Source: Candidatus Leptofilum proximum
Lineage (GTDB): Bacteria; Chloroflexota; Anaerolineae; Promineifilales; Promineifilaceae
Length of the DNA: 64,000 nucleotides
NCBI GenBank assembly: GCA_016710325.1
Contig: JADJXK010000002.1
Coordinates: 3,410,001-3,474,000, forward strand
Reading direction: 5' to 3'
Positions 36,497 through 45,821 of this stretch are shown here, piece after piece. Each line of letters begins with the position of its first letter. Position 1 is the first letter of the stretch. The notes under the pieces are model-generated. The model ran no database searches. It saw only the letters and a program-made list of their open reading frames with translations, and was not told the DNA's origin. The translations under genes and the position numbers were made by a program.

Positions 36497-38914
36497 TTAA
36501 TTGCGCTGGACCGAACTCAGCAGATCGGGCGGCATTACCGGGTTAAAACTAATCGAGTTGCAGACGCGGGTAACCGACTCGGGCAGTGCGGCGTCGGCAT
36601 TGCCGGTGAACTGGGCATACTGCCCCAGGCCAAAGTAGGCGGCCATGACGTTGCAGGCCACCGGCGCCGCCCACTGCGATCCTTCGCCGCCGTGGTAAAG
36701 GAACGCTGCCACCACAATTTCCGGTTCGTCAAACGGGGCATAGCCCACATACCAGGAGTGGGTGGGTAAGATGCGGCGGTTGAGGACATCGTCGAAGCTG
36801 CACCACCCCTTTTCAATGGCAATGTGTTCGCAAAATTCGGCCGTTCCGGTTTTACCCGCGGTCACAATACCAAACGGCTCCAGCCAGTCTACGTAGGTAG
36901 CCCCGGTGTAAAACGTGTCTTCGTCGATAAACACATTAACCAGGCGCATACCTTCGGCAATCGTTTCCAGGTGTTGGCGGTCCACATCCACCGCGTTGAG
37001 CACCTCAGGCTGGTAAATATATTCGCCATTGGCGTCAAAGCGCACGTTAAAGGACGGATCGTTTATCAGATTGCCGTCGGCGTCGGTGAGGATGGGACGG
37101 CCGTCGCCTCCCAACCGCGCCCGCGCCACAATCTGGCTGTTATCATCCACAAATACTATGTTGCCATCCGAATCGGTCATGTGGTGCACGATCGTAGGCC
37201 GGTACAAAAAGCCGCCGTTGGCCACAACTGCCGCCATCTGGGCCACCTGCATCGGCGAAGCGGTCAGGTACCCCTGGCCGATGCCCATGTTGTAATCATC
37301 ACCCGTAGACCACGGCTCACCGTAGACCCGCGCCTTCCAGCCGCGGTCGGGTGGTAAATCACCCGCTGCCTCCAGCGGTAGTTCAATACCCTGCACCCGG
37401 CCAAAGCCAAACTGAGAAGCATAGCTCGAAAGCGTATCAATCCCCAGCCCCTCTACAAATTCGCCGTCCTGGTTAAAACCGCCGCTGATTTTGTAATAGT
37501 AAATGTCGCACGAGTTGGCCAGCCCGGTAATGGCGTTCATTGGCCCGTGCCCGGCACGGAACCAACAGACAAATGTCTGGGCGCGCCCCGGATCGTTGGG
37601 CGCAAACTGATTCTGAATGCTAATTTCACCTGTCCCCAAAATCAATCGGGAAGCGGTGACTGTGCCTTCTTGCAGTGACGCCGAACCAGGCACAAGTTTA
37701 AAGGTGGACCCCGGCGGGTAGATGCTGCTTACCGCATGATTCACAAACGGCTGGTACACACTGCGCGCCTGCGTCAGGTAATATTCCACCGGTACTTCGG
37801 TTTGGAAGCGGTTATTGTCGAAGCTGGGCAGGCTGACCATGGCCAGTACTTCGCCCGTTTGGGGGTTCATCACCACTACCGCACCTTGCTGAACTTCCAC
37901 AAACGATTCCTGCCCGGTGATTTCATCGCGGGCGGGAACCAGCTCACGCTGCGCCATCGCCTGGCGCAAAATTTCTGTGGCGATGATTTGCAGATCGAGG
38001 TCAAGCGTCAGGTGCAGATTCAGGCCCGCAACGGGGTCAGTAGCCAGGCCAAGCTGGCGCAGTTCACGGCCTGTCCAATCCACCTCAATCTGGCGTTCGC
38101 CCTTGGTGCCCGCCATTTCCAGCTCCATCGACGACTCCAGCCCGGCCCAGCCAACCCGGTCGTCGCGCTGGTAGCCCAGGCCCAGGTCCAACCAGCTTTC
38201 GTTGGGCAGCGGCCCCATAAAACCAATGATGGACGCGGTGTATTCGGCCGATGGATAGTAGCGCAGCGGTTCTGGCAGCACGCGCACGCCGGGTAAAAAG
38301 ATGCTTTCTTGCTCAATGGTATATGCCTGCGTGATGGGAATCCCCGAGGTAATGACGGCCGGAATGTATTGCAGGGGGTTGTTGATGCGTACAATCTCGG
38401 CGATGCTGTCTGGCAGCTGATCCACGACGCCTGCCTGGGCCAGCGCCTCTTCACTGGATACGCCGTAGATGTCGGCCAGGCGTGTATACGTTTCCACCAG
38501 CTCCGGGTTGGCCGCTTCGATGAGGGCACGCTGCTCAACGGTATTGGTGACTGGAACCCCGGTCAGCAGCGACAAGCGTTCGTAGATGGCCTGAAGTTCG
38601 GCTTCGTCATCGGGCAAGAAGGTGGGAGTTATGGTGACGTTGAAGCTGGGGATATTAATGGCCAATGGATCGCCATCCCGGTCAAAGATAACGCCGCGGG
38701 GGGCATCATTGCGCAGGATGGCGAACTGGTTTTCCTGGGCCAGCGCTTGCAGTTCGCCGCCCTGGTTTTGTTGAATCCAGTAGACGCGGTAGACGAGCAG
38801 GCCCAATACAGCGACAACGGCCAGCCGGAAAAAGAAGAGGCGGCCGCGCAGGCCAAAATCTTCCTTTTCCAGTTCTTCTTGATCTTCTACACGGTCCCAA
38901 CCCATTCGTGACAT
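36497..38914 (-). CDS. mrdA: penicillin-binding protein 2 (elongation transpeptidase)
   Basis: At 805 aa this is longer than most PBP2. It has an N-terminal membrane anchor (FFFRLAVVAVLGLLVYRVYW), a dimerisation/pedestal domain, and a transpeptidase domain. The active Ser is in YPPGSTFKLVPG, the second motif is SCDIYYY, and the third is AGKTGTAEF. It cross-links new peptidoglycan in the elongasome. It lies in the mreBCD operon on the minus strand. Insertions inside the transpeptidase region, such as between 480 and 640, account for the extra length. Confidence 0.93.
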   Translation of the reverse strand: MSRMGWDRVEDQEELEKEDFGLRGRLFFFRLAVVAVLGLLVYRVYWIQQNQGGELQALAQENQFAILRNDAPRGVIFDRDGDPLAINIPSFNVTITPTFLPDDEAELQAIYERLSLLTGVPVTNTVEQRALIEAANPELVETYTRLADIYGVSSEEALAQAGVVDQLPDSIAEIVRINNPLQYIPAVITSGIPITQAYTIEQESIFLPGVRVLPEPLRYYPSAEYTASIIGFMGPLPNESWLDLGLGYQRDDRVGWAGLESSMELEMAGTKGERQIEVDWTGRELRQLGLATDPVAGLNLHLTLDLDLQIIATEILRQAMAQRELVPARDEITGQESFVEVQQGAVVVMNPQTGEVLAMVSLPSFDNNRFQTEVPVEYYLTQARSVYQPFVNHAVSSIYPPGSTFKLVPGSASLQEGTVTASRLILGTGEISIQNQFAPNDPGRAQTFVCWFRAGHGPMNAITGLANSCDIYYYKISGGFNQDGEFVEGLGIDTLSSYASQFGFGRVQGIELPLEAAGDLPPDRGWKARVYGEPWSTGDDYNMGIGQGYLTASPMQVAQMAAVVANGGFLYRPTIVHHMTDSDGNIVFVDDNSQIVARARLGGDGRPILTDADGNLINDPSFNVRFDANGEYIYQPEVLNAVDVDRQHLETIAEGMRLVNVFIDEDTFYTGATYVDWLEPFGIVTAGKTGTAEFCEHIAIEKGWCSFDDVLNRRILPTHSWYVGYAPFDEPEIVVAAFLYHGGEGSQWAAPVACNVMAAYFGLGQYAQFTGNADAALPESVTRVCNSISFNPVMPPDLLSSVQRN

Positions 38915-38965
38915 AGTTTTTCCTTCACAGGTGCCTGTCAGCTCGCAGTCCTGCTGAATAACTCA

Positions 38966-39466
38966 TTATAGCTGAACGCGCCGCGGCCGCAGCATGTGGT
39001 TGATGAGGTAAAACAACCAGTAAACGGGTAAGATGGCCAGCACGTTAGTCAGGATGACGGTGGGCAAGACGGTGATGCTTCGGAAATCGGCGATGGTGCC
39101 GAAGAGGCGCAGCAGGACAATATCCAGGATGAAGCTGATGATGGTAGCCAGCCCGGCTAAGGCCAGCGGCAGCAGAACGCGGCTTTTGGGCAGCGCTTGT
39201 TTGGCTATGACAACGGCCGTTATCCCCACCATAAACGCCAACGACGACACACCCACCGGCGTAATTGAAAAGAAATCGGTAAAGACACCCGCAAAAAAGG
39301 CCCAGACGGCGCCTTCTTCGATGCCGTACAGCAGCCCCCAGGCGAGGGCAACGAGAAACGCCAGCTGTGGCGCCGCGCCAAAAATGGGGAAGTGGGGGAG
39401 GACGGCCGTTTCCACCAACCCCAGCACCAGCATCAGCGGAATGGCCAGGTAAACAGACGAGCTCAT
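38966..39466 (-). CDS. mreD: rod shape-determining protein MreD
   Basis: The 166-aa membrane protein has five helices and the expected pattern (YLAIPLMLVLGLVETAVLPHFPIFGAAPQLAFLVALAWGLLYG, with an early acidic residue before ALWAF-type stretch GAVWAFFAG). MreD is a membrane subunit of the elongasome. It abuts mreC directly, with the stop and start adjacent. Confidence 0.88.
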   Translation of the reverse strand: MSSSVYLAIPLMLVLGLVETAVLPHFPIFGAAPQLAFLVALAWGLLYGIEEGAVWAFFAGVFTDFFSITPVGVSSLAFMVGITAVVIAKQALPKSRVLLPLALAGLATIISFILDIVLLRLFGTIADFRSITVLPTVILTNVLAILPVYWLFYLINHMLRPRRVQL

Positions 39467-40327
39467 CTAATTCTCCGTGGGGCTTTCAAAAATCGAGGTG
39501 TCGATGGGGGTAAAATCTGTCACTACCAGCACAATTTCCAGCGTGTCAAAATCCGTGGCGGGCTGCACAACGGCCTGCTGAAACAGGTCTGCCTCATTGC
39601 GCAAAACTTGCACTACCCGGCCAATCACGATGTCCTGTGGAAAATCACCACCCAGCCCGGAGGTGAGCACCACTTCCCCCACTTCCAGCTGAAACTTCAG
39701 GTCAATCCAGTCCACAATCAAATCGCCGCTGGCGCCGCGACCCTTCAGGCTGCCCGTGGCCCGCGAGGTGCCCAGCCGCACCGGTATGGCGCTGGCATTG
39801 TCGGTGATGAGCACCACCTGGGATGAATTTTGCGTGGTGCGGAAGATACGGCCGATCAACCCCCGCGGGCTTTCAACCGGCATGCCCACCTGTATCCCGT
39901 CATCGGAGCCTTTGTCGATGAGGATGCTGCGTACCGCCGGGCTGGTATCGTAGCCGATGACGTTGGCCGTCTGGCGGCGCAGTTGCGGTGTCTGCCGCAC
40001 GCGGTTGAAGAGGTCCTGCAAAATTTGCAATTCACCCTGCTGTTCACGCATCTCTTCGATCTCTCGTTCCTGAGCCTCAATAACTGCCTCAAGTTCCGCA
40101 ATTTGGGCACGAGCTTCTTCCAAATCCCGGGGGCCGGAGAGGGCGTCGGCGACGGTATCGGTTTGGCGGGTGGTCCAGCTGGCAACGGCCGTTAACGGGT
40201 CGCGCATAAAACCAAACAAGATATCCAGGTTACCGGTGCTGTCTAAAACGCTCAACAAGATAGAAGCACCCACGAGGACAGCCACGGTGGTCCAGCGAAT
40301 CCTGCGTTGGGCATCGTTTAAGTTCAT
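39467..40327 (-). CDS. mreC: rod shape-determining protein MreC
   Basis: The 286-aa protein has one N-terminal membrane anchor (TTVAVLVGASILLSVLD), a coiled coil (LEEARAQIAELEAVIEAQER), and the MreC beta-domain (VIGYDTSPAVRSILIDKGS, GMPVESPRGLIGRI). It links MreB to periplasmic enzymes. Start MNLNDAQRRIRW at 40327 is chosen; upstream codons belong to a word repeat and there is no good ribosome site. Confidence 0.92.
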   Translation of the reverse strand: MNLNDAQRRIRWTTVAVLVGASILLSVLDSTGNLDILFGFMRDPLTAVASWTTRQTDTVADALSGPRDLEEARAQIAELEAVIEAQEREIEEMREQQGELQILQDLFNRVRQTPQLRRQTANVIGYDTSPAVRSILIDKGSDDGIQVGMPVESPRGLIGRIFRTTQNSSQVVLITDNASAIPVRLGTSRATGSLKGRGASGDLIVDWIDLKFQLEVGEVVLTSGLGGDFPQDIVIGRVVQVLRNEADLFQQAVVQPATDFDTLEIVLVVTDFTPIDTSIFESPTEN

Positions 40328-40495
40328 GATGATTGGTAATCGGTGTGTCGGTGATCGGTAATCGGTGTGCCAATGAGCCGTGAGCCGTGAAAAGTGACAA
40401 GTGATAAGTGGCCAGAGGATAACATAGAAGGATGAATGATAGCTGAGAGACAAATACGGCCGTCCGATAACCGTTTACCGCTTACCGCTCACTGA
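40328..40495. repeat. CGGTAATCGGTG-word hairpin between mreC and mreB
   Basis: GATTGGTAATCGGTGTGTCGG and a second TAATCGGTG copy are followed by GATAACCGTTTACCGCTTACC, its imperfect complement. AAAAGTGACAAGTGATAAGTG words, as seen after thrC, also occur. It fills the 168-nt gap. Confidence 0.72.
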
Positions 40496-41557
40496 CTAAT
40501 GATGCGTGCTGCCTCGGTGCAGACCGGTGAGCGACCGTTGCCACAGTTCGATGTTTTCCAGCACGCGGCCTGCACCGCGCGCCACGCAGGTCATGGCGTC
40601 TTCGGCCACCCAAACGCGCATCTTCACCATGTCTTCCAGTCGGTCGGCCAGGCCGCGGATTTGCGCCCCGCCGCCCGCCAGGCAAATGCCCACCTCCATC
40701 AGGTCGGCCACCAGTTCCGGCGGGGTGTCGTCCAGGCAGTCGCGTACGGTGTCCACGATGATGTTGATGGAGGGCGACATCGCTTCGCGCAGTTCGATGC
40801 TGCTGATTTCTACCGACTGGGGCAGGCCGTTGATCAGGTTACGGCCGCGCAGTGTCATGGTGCGCTCTTCCGGCAGGGGAAAGGCAGAACCGATGCCAAT
40901 TTTCACGCGCTCGGCCATACGTTCGCCGATCAGCAAGTTGTACTTGTTGCGGGCGTACTGGATGATGTCTTCGTCCATTTCGTCGCCCGCTACGCGGATA
41001 GAGCGGCTGACGACGATGCCACCCATGGCAAACACGGCCACTTCGGTGGTGCCACCGCCAATATCCACGATCATGCTGCCGCGTGTTTCGTTGACGGGCA
41101 GCCCGGCGCCAATGGCGGCGGCCGTTGGCTCTTCGATGAGATGCGCTTCACGGGCACCGGCGGAAATGGCGGCGTCGTACACGGCCCGTTTTTCCACTTC
41201 GGTAACGCCGGAGGGGATGCCCACCACCACGCGGGGACGGGGAAAGGGCACGATCATCTGCTCGTGCGCCTTGTCGATGAAATATTTAAGCATGGCTTCG
41301 GTGATTTCAAACTCGGAGATCACACCGTCGCGGAGCGGCCGTATGGCCACAATATCGGCTGGGGTGCGCCCTACCATTTCCCGCGCTTCGGCGCCAATGG
41401 CCAGCGGCTGGCGGGTGCGCCGGTTGATGGCTACCCAGGATGGTTCGTTGATGACAATGCCCCGATCGCGGATGTAGACCAGTGTATTGGCCGTACCCAG
41501 ATCGATGCCGATGTCGAGTGAAAAGAGGCCCAAGAGCCAGTCGAGTGGTCTAAACAA
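40496..41557 (-). CDS. mreB: rod shape-determining protein MreB (actin-like)
   Basis: The 353-aa ATPase forms filaments that guide the elongasome. Family motifs: DIGIDLGTANTLVY (phosphate 1), IVDIGGGTTEVAVFAMGG (phosphate 2), and CLAGGGAQIRGL (adenosine). VGIPSGVTEVEKRAV and EPTAAAIGAGLP are also typical. The start appears to be TTG at 41557 (MFRPLDWLLG), because no ATG lies near the conserved domain start. It heads the mreB-mreC-mreD-mrdA row. Confidence 0.95.
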   Translation of the reverse strand: MFRPLDWLLGLFSLDIGIDLGTANTLVYIRDRGIVINEPSWVAINRRTRQPLAIGAEAREMVGRTPADIVAIRPLRDGVISEFEITEAMLKYFIDKAHEQMIVPFPRPRVVVGIPSGVTEVEKRAVYDAAISAGAREAHLIEEPTAAAIGAGLPVNETRGSMIVDIGGGTTEVAVFAMGGIVVSRSIRVAGDEMDEDIIQYARNKYNLLIGERMAERVKIGIGSAFPLPEERTMTLRGRNLINGLPQSVEISSIELREAMSPSINIIVDTVRDCLDDTPPELVADLMEVGICLAGGGAQIRGLADRLEDMVKMRVWVAEDAMTCVARGAGRVLENIELWQRSLTGLHRGSTHH

Positions 41558-41602
41558 TGTTCCCTACAATCTCCCTTCCGTGTGTTCCCACTCACGTCAT
41601 TT

Positions 41603-41672
41603 AGCCACAGAGTTCACAGAGAGTTTTGAGCTTAACATGGGTTTCTCAAAATTCTCTTTATTCTCTGTGGCT
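41603..41672. repeat. CACAGAG-word hairpin upstream of mreB
   Basis: GCCACAGAGTTCACAGAGAG and its complement CTCTTTATTCTCTGTGGC flank a CTTAACATGGG loop, with TTTTGAG pairing CTCAAAA inside. It lies in the mreB 5' untranslated region. Confidence 0.82.
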
Positions 41673-41702
41673 TTAATTGATTTTAGTGTGAACCAGCGTG
41701 AA

Positions 41703-41731
41703 ATTATACTCAACGCAAGACACATCACCAA
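41703..41731 (-). promoter_or_regulatory. promoter of the mreB operon
   Basis: On the minus strand TTGGTG (41731-41726) and TATAAT (41708-41703) are spaced exactly 17 nt and read toward mreB, 146 nt upstream of its start. Confidence 0.68.
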
Positions 41732-41782
41732 TTTTGCCCACTAAATACTCACGCTTGCCTCTAAACTTTGTATAATTGCTTA

Positions 41783-43148
41783 GGGTTCGTTCGTTAACAA
41801 CTTTGGATATTGGGTAAAATAGCCGCCAATCAATTTAGCCAATTGGAGGCCATATGACCGTAATCCATCAATGTGAATGTGCGATTTGTCAGCAATCTGA
41901 ATCTCATCCAGAACAGGCGCAACATCAACGAATGAACTTGTTTATGAGCCGCCTCGATGAACAACAACGCCGCTGGTATGCCGCACTTGAAGCCCAAAAA
42001 TTGGGTCACGGCGGAACGACGCTGATAGCCAGGATAACCGGGCTATCTGTGGAAACCATTCGGCGCGGTCGATATGAATTAGACAACGATTTGGCGGACC
42101 GACCCGTTGACCGGGTACGCCAGGCCGTGGTGGTCGTCAAGCAGTTGAAAAAAACGCCGTCCATTACCACCGCCCTCCAAGAAGTAATTGATGATGACAT
42201 TGCTGGCGACCCGATGGTTGACCACAAATGGGTCCGTCGTTCTCTGCAATATTTGGCCCAGGCCCTGGTTAAACGGCGTTTTCGGATTGGTCCGACCACT
42301 GTGCGCCGTTTGTTGAAGAAACTGAACTATCGCTTGTTCGGCAATTGTCAAAGTCTGACACCCCGGCATCCTGACCGAGATAAGCAATTTCGCTTCATCC
42401 GCCGGGTGAAGAAACTATTCCTGACCGCAGGTTGGCCGGTTATCAGTGTCGATACCAAAAAGAAGGAGTTGATTGGCAATGTCAAAAATGCCGGACGTAT
42501 TTGGGAACAAGCGCCCACATTGGTTAATGCCCATGACTTTCTTTCTGAAGCAATGGGTCGGGCAACACCGTACGGCATCTATGACCTGGTCCATCAGCAA
42601 GGCTCTGTCTATGTCGGCACTTCTTATGATACGCCTGAATTCGCTGCTTATGCCATTGCCCAGTGGTGGGCTGACCCCGACCGCCCTCGCTTTGCCCGCG
42701 AAGACAAACTGCTCATTCTCTGTGATGCCGGAGGCAGCAATAATTGCCGTTACTGGCGCTGGAAAATCGAGGTGCAAAAGCAACTGGCTGACGCGTTTGG
42801 CATTGAGGTGATGATTTGTCATTATCCCACCGGGGCCTCCAAATGGAATCCCATTGAACACCGGCTCTTCAGCGAGATTTCCAAGAATTGGGCGGGTAAA
42901 CCTTTACGCTCTTTTCAGACCACACTCAATTACATTCGGGATACCACAACGGAAACGGGGCTGAAGGTCCAAGCGTGCCTAGTTGAACGGGTCTTTGATA
43001 AAGGGATCAAGTATGACCCTGACGAACGGGACAACCTCAATTTACAGCGTTGTCGTACCTGTCCTACTTGGAACTATATCCTTCAACCACAGGTTTGTTC
43101 TGGATGATATTCGATTGTTAATGTCCAAAGTTATTTTTGATTGAACCC
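41783..43148 (+). mobile_element. ISAzo13-family insertion sequence
   Basis: The element is about 1.37 kb. The ends are imperfect inverted repeats: GGGTTCGTTCGTTAACAACT on the left and GGGTTCAATCAAAAATAACT on the right in complement, continuing with TTGGA. A 3-bp direct repeat TTA flanks it (41780-41782 and 43149-43151). It carries one intact transposase gene. No ACGGCCGT copy occurs inside. Confidence 0.88.
41854..43107 (+). CDS. ISAzo13 family transposase
   Basis: The 417-aa protein has the ISAzo13 DDE motifs: VISVDTKKKELIGNVKNAGR (first Asp), LILCDAGGSNNCRYW (second Asp), and HYPTGASKWNPIEHRLFS (catalytic Glu). A helix-turn-helix region is in the N-terminal part (IARITGLSVETIRRGRYEL). TGGAGG lies 5 nt before the ATG. 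The gene looks intact, so the element may be active. Confidence 0.93.
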   Translation: MTVIHQCECAICQQSESHPEQAQHQRMNLFMSRLDEQQRRWYAALEAQKLGHGGTTLIARITGLSVETIRRGRYELDNDLADRPVDRVRQAVVVVKQLKKTPSITTALQEVIDDDIAGDPMVDHKWVRRSLQYLAQALVKRRFRIGPTTVRRLLKKLNYRLFGNCQSLTPRHPDRDKQFRFIRRVKKLFLTAGWPVISVDTKKKELIGNVKNAGRIWEQAPTLVNAHDFLSEAMGRATPYGIYDLVHQQGSVYVGTSYDTPEFAAYAIAQWWADPDRPRFAREDKLLILCDAGGSNNCRYWRWKIEVQKQLADAFGIEVMICHYPTGASKWNPIEHRLFSEISKNWAGKPLRSFQTTLNYIRDTTTETGLKVQACLVERVFDKGIKYDPDERDNLNLQRCRTCPTWNYILQPQVCSG

Positions 43149-43243
43149 TTAGAATGGCATGAGCCAAACGGCCGTTTGCGGGAGAGATCACCGTCCAGTG
43201 CGTATACGAGACAGAACTGAACCAGACCCAAGAGGTTTTTACG

Positions 43244-43657
43244 ATGGCAAACAAAGCGTTATTCCAAGGTTTGATTTTTGATGAAGGGGGGAACCCGGTG
43301 GAAACGGCCGTTGTCGGGCACGACATGTTTTACGTGGTTGATGATGCCGGATTTAAGCGCCACATCGACGCTGACCTGGTCGACCGGCAGGTGCTCAGCG
43401 TCTTTCTGCAGCAGCTAGAAGAGAACAAAGACATTGCCGTGGAGCAGGCCCTGCGCATGATGGGCAAGGATGATTTGTTTACCAAAGCGGCCGTTGACGC
43501 CCAGCTCAACAACATTGATACGGACCAGATCATCGCCCAGGGCATCCCCGCCCAGGCCCGCGATATGATGGGCATGATGGGCTTCCGCATCACCATCAAC
43601 TTCCACGGCGAAGTGGTTGACATCAACCAACCCACCATTTCCGATGATGAATTTTAG
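43244..43657 (+). CDS. conserved hypothetical protein (137 aa)
   Basis: I do not recognise a family. The product is soluble and acidic (MANKALFQGLIFDEGGNPVE). AAGAGG lies upstream of the ATG. The middle (EQALRMMGKDDLFTKAAVDA) is helical. The C-terminal part (ITINFHGEVVDINQPTISDD) looks beta-rich. Two ACGGCCGT-class sites inside suggest it is native. It lies upstream of a phosphoribosyltransferase gene. Confidence 0.72.
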   Translation: MANKALFQGLIFDEGGNPVETAVVGHDMFYVVDDAGFKRHIDADLVDRQVLSVFLQQLEENKDIAVEQALRMMGKDDLFTKAAVDAQLNNIDTDQIIAQGIPAQARDMMGMMGFRITINFHGEVVDINQPTISDDEF

Positions 43658-43672
43658 TAAATAGAGGTGAGT

Positions 43673-43716
43673 GGCTGGTGGTTTGTACAAGCTACCTGCC
43701 ACGAACCACCAGCCAC
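43673..43716. repeat. GTGGCTGGTGG-word hairpin
   Basis: GTGGCTGGTGGTTTG is followed by CACGAACCACCAGCCAC, giving a 13-bp arm with a short loop. It lies 15 nt after the hypothetical gene and just before the phosphoribosyltransferase start. Confidence 0.8.
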
Positions 43717-43723
43717 AAACACC

Positions 43724-44320
43724 ATGACCCACGAAAGCTACGATTACGCCAACCGGCACGGCCTCTGGCCCATTTCCTGGAATGATTTTCACGGACTCTG
43801 CCAGGCAATTGCCCTGGCTGCGGCCGAATTTAAGCCGGAAATCATCATTGCCCTGGGGCGCGGCGGTTTTTATCCCGGCACGCTCATCGCCCACCTGCTG
43901 CGCACGGAAATTTACCCGGTGCGTTTATCGCGCCGGGTGAATGATGTGGTGATGTATGACGATCCGGTCTGGCTGCTGGAGCCACCGGCGCTGGTGCAGG
44001 GCAGGCGGGTGCTGGTGGTGGATGAAATTTGTGATTCAGGCCAGACCTTACAGATGGCTGGCACAAAGTTGGCGGCAATGGATGTGGCGGCGGTGAAAAC
44101 GGCCGTCCTCTACTCCCACACCTGGCGCGCCGACATTCCCGACTACATCGGCCTCATCACCGACGCTTTATTGTTGAATCCATGGGATCGAGAGGCGGTG
44201 GTAGACGGCCGTATCCAGTTCCACCCGGAATACGTCAGCGCCTTCGCCCAGCAAGGCATCCCCCTCGAAGACAGCCTGCGCATCCCCGCAACTAAGTTTG
44301 AGTTGGCGAAACGGCCGTAA
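43724..44320 (+). CDS. phosphoribosyltransferase-fold protein
   Basis: The 198-aa protein has the type I PRTase pattern, with PRPP-binding VLVVDEICDSGQTL and IIALGRGGFYPGTLIAHLL upstream. It resembles the xanthine/hypoxanthine group; the base is unknown. The ATG at 43724 (MTHESYDYANRHGL) is chosen; upstream codons come from the word repeat. It converges with a sugar-transferase gene, leaving 3 nt. Confidence 0.9.
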   Translation: MTHESYDYANRHGLWPISWNDFHGLCQAIALAAAEFKPEIIIALGRGGFYPGTLIAHLLRTEIYPVRLSRRVNDVVMYDDPVWLLEPPALVQGRRVLVVDEICDSGQTLQMAGTKLAAMDVAAVKTAVLYSHTWRADIPDYIGLITDALLLNPWDREAVVDGRIQFHPEYVSAFAQQGIPLEDSLRIPATKFELAKRP

Positions 44321-44323
44321 AAA

Positions 44324-45739
44324 TTAGTATGCGCCCCGGCCGAACAGGGAGTGGGGAATGGTTTGCAGCAAGATGCGAATGTCCATTGAAAGCGACCAGT
44401 TTTCGATGTAGTAGATGTCTAGCAGGCACAGCTCGTCGAAGGTCAGGTCGGAACGGCCGCTTACCTGCCACAACCCCGTAATCCCGCCAATCACGCTCAG
44501 GCGCTGTTTGTGCCACGGTTTGTACTCGGCCACCTCTTCCGCCAGCGGCGGGCGCGGTCCCACCAGGCTCATCTGCCCGCGCAGCACGTTGTAAATTTGC
44601 GGCAGTTCATCCAGGCTGGCGCGGCGAATAAAACGGCCGACTCGCGTCATACGCGGGTCATCTTTCATTTTGAAGATGGGGCCATCGGCCTGGTTAAACT
44701 GCTTCAGTGCCTCTTTGTGCCGGTCGGCATCTACCACCATGGAGCGGAATTTGTACATTTGGAAGGGACGGCCGTTTTTACCCACCCGTGCTGCCTTGTA
44801 AATTATCGGGCCAGGCGAGTCCAGCTTGATGGCCAGGGCAATGATGCCCATCACCAGCAGCGCCGGAATACCCCCTACCAGCACCACCACCAGGTCCAGC
44901 AGCCGCTTGGCCACTTGCTGCGTCCGGTTGATGCCTACTTCACGAATGCCCAGCGTGGGAATGCCCGCCATGTTGTTGAACTCCACCCGGTTCATGCTGA
45001 GCTGCAACAGGTCTGGCACCACCTGCGCCGGGACGCCATGCTGCTGGCAAACCTGCAGAATTTGGGAAATCTGCTGGTGCATCTCGCCAGGCAGGGCAAT
45101 AAAAACGGTGTGCAGCTGCGGCCACAGTGCCAGCGTCTGCGGCAAATCGGTGAAGACGCCCAGGTTGGGAATCCGGCCGAGACCAATATTGTTTTCGCTC
45201 AACCCGTCGTGCAGGTAGCCGATGGCCCGGTAGCCCAGGTCGGGCCGGGCCAGCAGGGTGCGGATAAGGCTGCGCCCCACTTCGCCCGAGCCAATCACCA
45301 GCACCCGGTCGGCCAGGATACCGCGCTGGTAAAGCAGCCCCAGCAGCAGGCGGCGCAGCAAACGGGCCAGGCCAATCAGCACAACGATGGCCATGAAGGC
45401 CCAAAAGTACATAAGGCGAGAAAACGGCGTCGGCTGCACAAAAAAGGCGATCATGCTGAGCAGGCCAATCCCGGCGGCCACGGCATAAGTGATGCGTGAC
45501 AGTTCATCAACCCAAAATTCGCCCCGCTTGCGCCGCCAGACGCGCACCTGGGCAAAGGTGAAGATAAGCAAGATGTTCAGCAAGACCAGCTGGCCGACAA
45601 AATCGGAAAATGGTTCCTGGAAAATGACAGGGCGCAGCCACTGCCACTGGTAACGAATGACGTAAGCCAGGGCAAAACCCACGTTGACCAGCAGCATGTC
45701 GCTGAGAATGGTGGCTAAGCGGATGCGTTGATGACTCAT
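44324..45739 (-). CDS. exopolysaccharide polyprenyl glycosylphosphotransferase
   Basis: The 471-aa protein has five N-terminal membrane helices, a central CoA-binding-like domain (VLVIGSGEVGRSLIRTLL), and the bacterial sugar transferase domain at about residues 275-471 (KRLLDLVVVLVGGIPALLVMGIIA, RVGKNGRPFQMYKFRSMVVDAD, RRASLDELPQIYNVLRGQMSLVGPRPPL). It moves a sugar-1-phosphate to undecaprenyl phosphate, the first step of polysaccharide synthesis. It opens the polysaccharide gene set of this region, with a GT4 gene upstream. Confidence 0.94.
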   Translation of the reverse strand: MSHQRIRLATILSDMLLVNVGFALAYVIRYQWQWLRPVIFQEPFSDFVGQLVLLNILLIFTFAQVRVWRRKRGEFWVDELSRITYAVAAGIGLLSMIAFFVQPTPFSRLMYFWAFMAIVVLIGLARLLRRLLLGLLYQRGILADRVLVIGSGEVGRSLIRTLLARPDLGYRAIGYLHDGLSENNIGLGRIPNLGVFTDLPQTLALWPQLHTVFIALPGEMHQQISQILQVCQQHGVPAQVVPDLLQLSMNRVEFNNMAGIPTLGIREVGINRTQQVAKRLLDLVVVLVGGIPALLVMGIIALAIKLDSPGPIIYKAARVGKNGRPFQMYKFRSMVVDADRHKEALKQFNQADGPIFKMKDDPRMTRVGRFIRRASLDELPQIYNVLRGQMSLVGPRPPLAEEVAEYKPWHKQRLSVIGGITGLWQVSGRSDLTFDELCLLDIYYIENWSLSMDIRILLQTIPHSLFGRGAY

Positions 45740-45747
45740 TATTTTTT

Positions 45748-45821
45748 AGGCCACAGAGGACACAGAGAATTTATAGATTTTTTGGCTCATTTCCCTCTGT
45801 GCCCTCTGTGGCAAGATTATT
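45748..45821. repeat. CACAGAG-word hairpin
   Basis: GCCACAGAGGACACAGAGAA pairs with CCTCTGTGCCCTCTGTGGC around a short loop. It lies between two minus-strand polysaccharide genes and overlaps the stop of the GT4 gene. Confidence 0.85.

Noticed and set aside
40499..41521. Plus-strand ORFs of more than 320 codons opposite mreB
   Set aside because: mreB on the minus strand has all actin-fold motifs; the opposite frames are antisense text.
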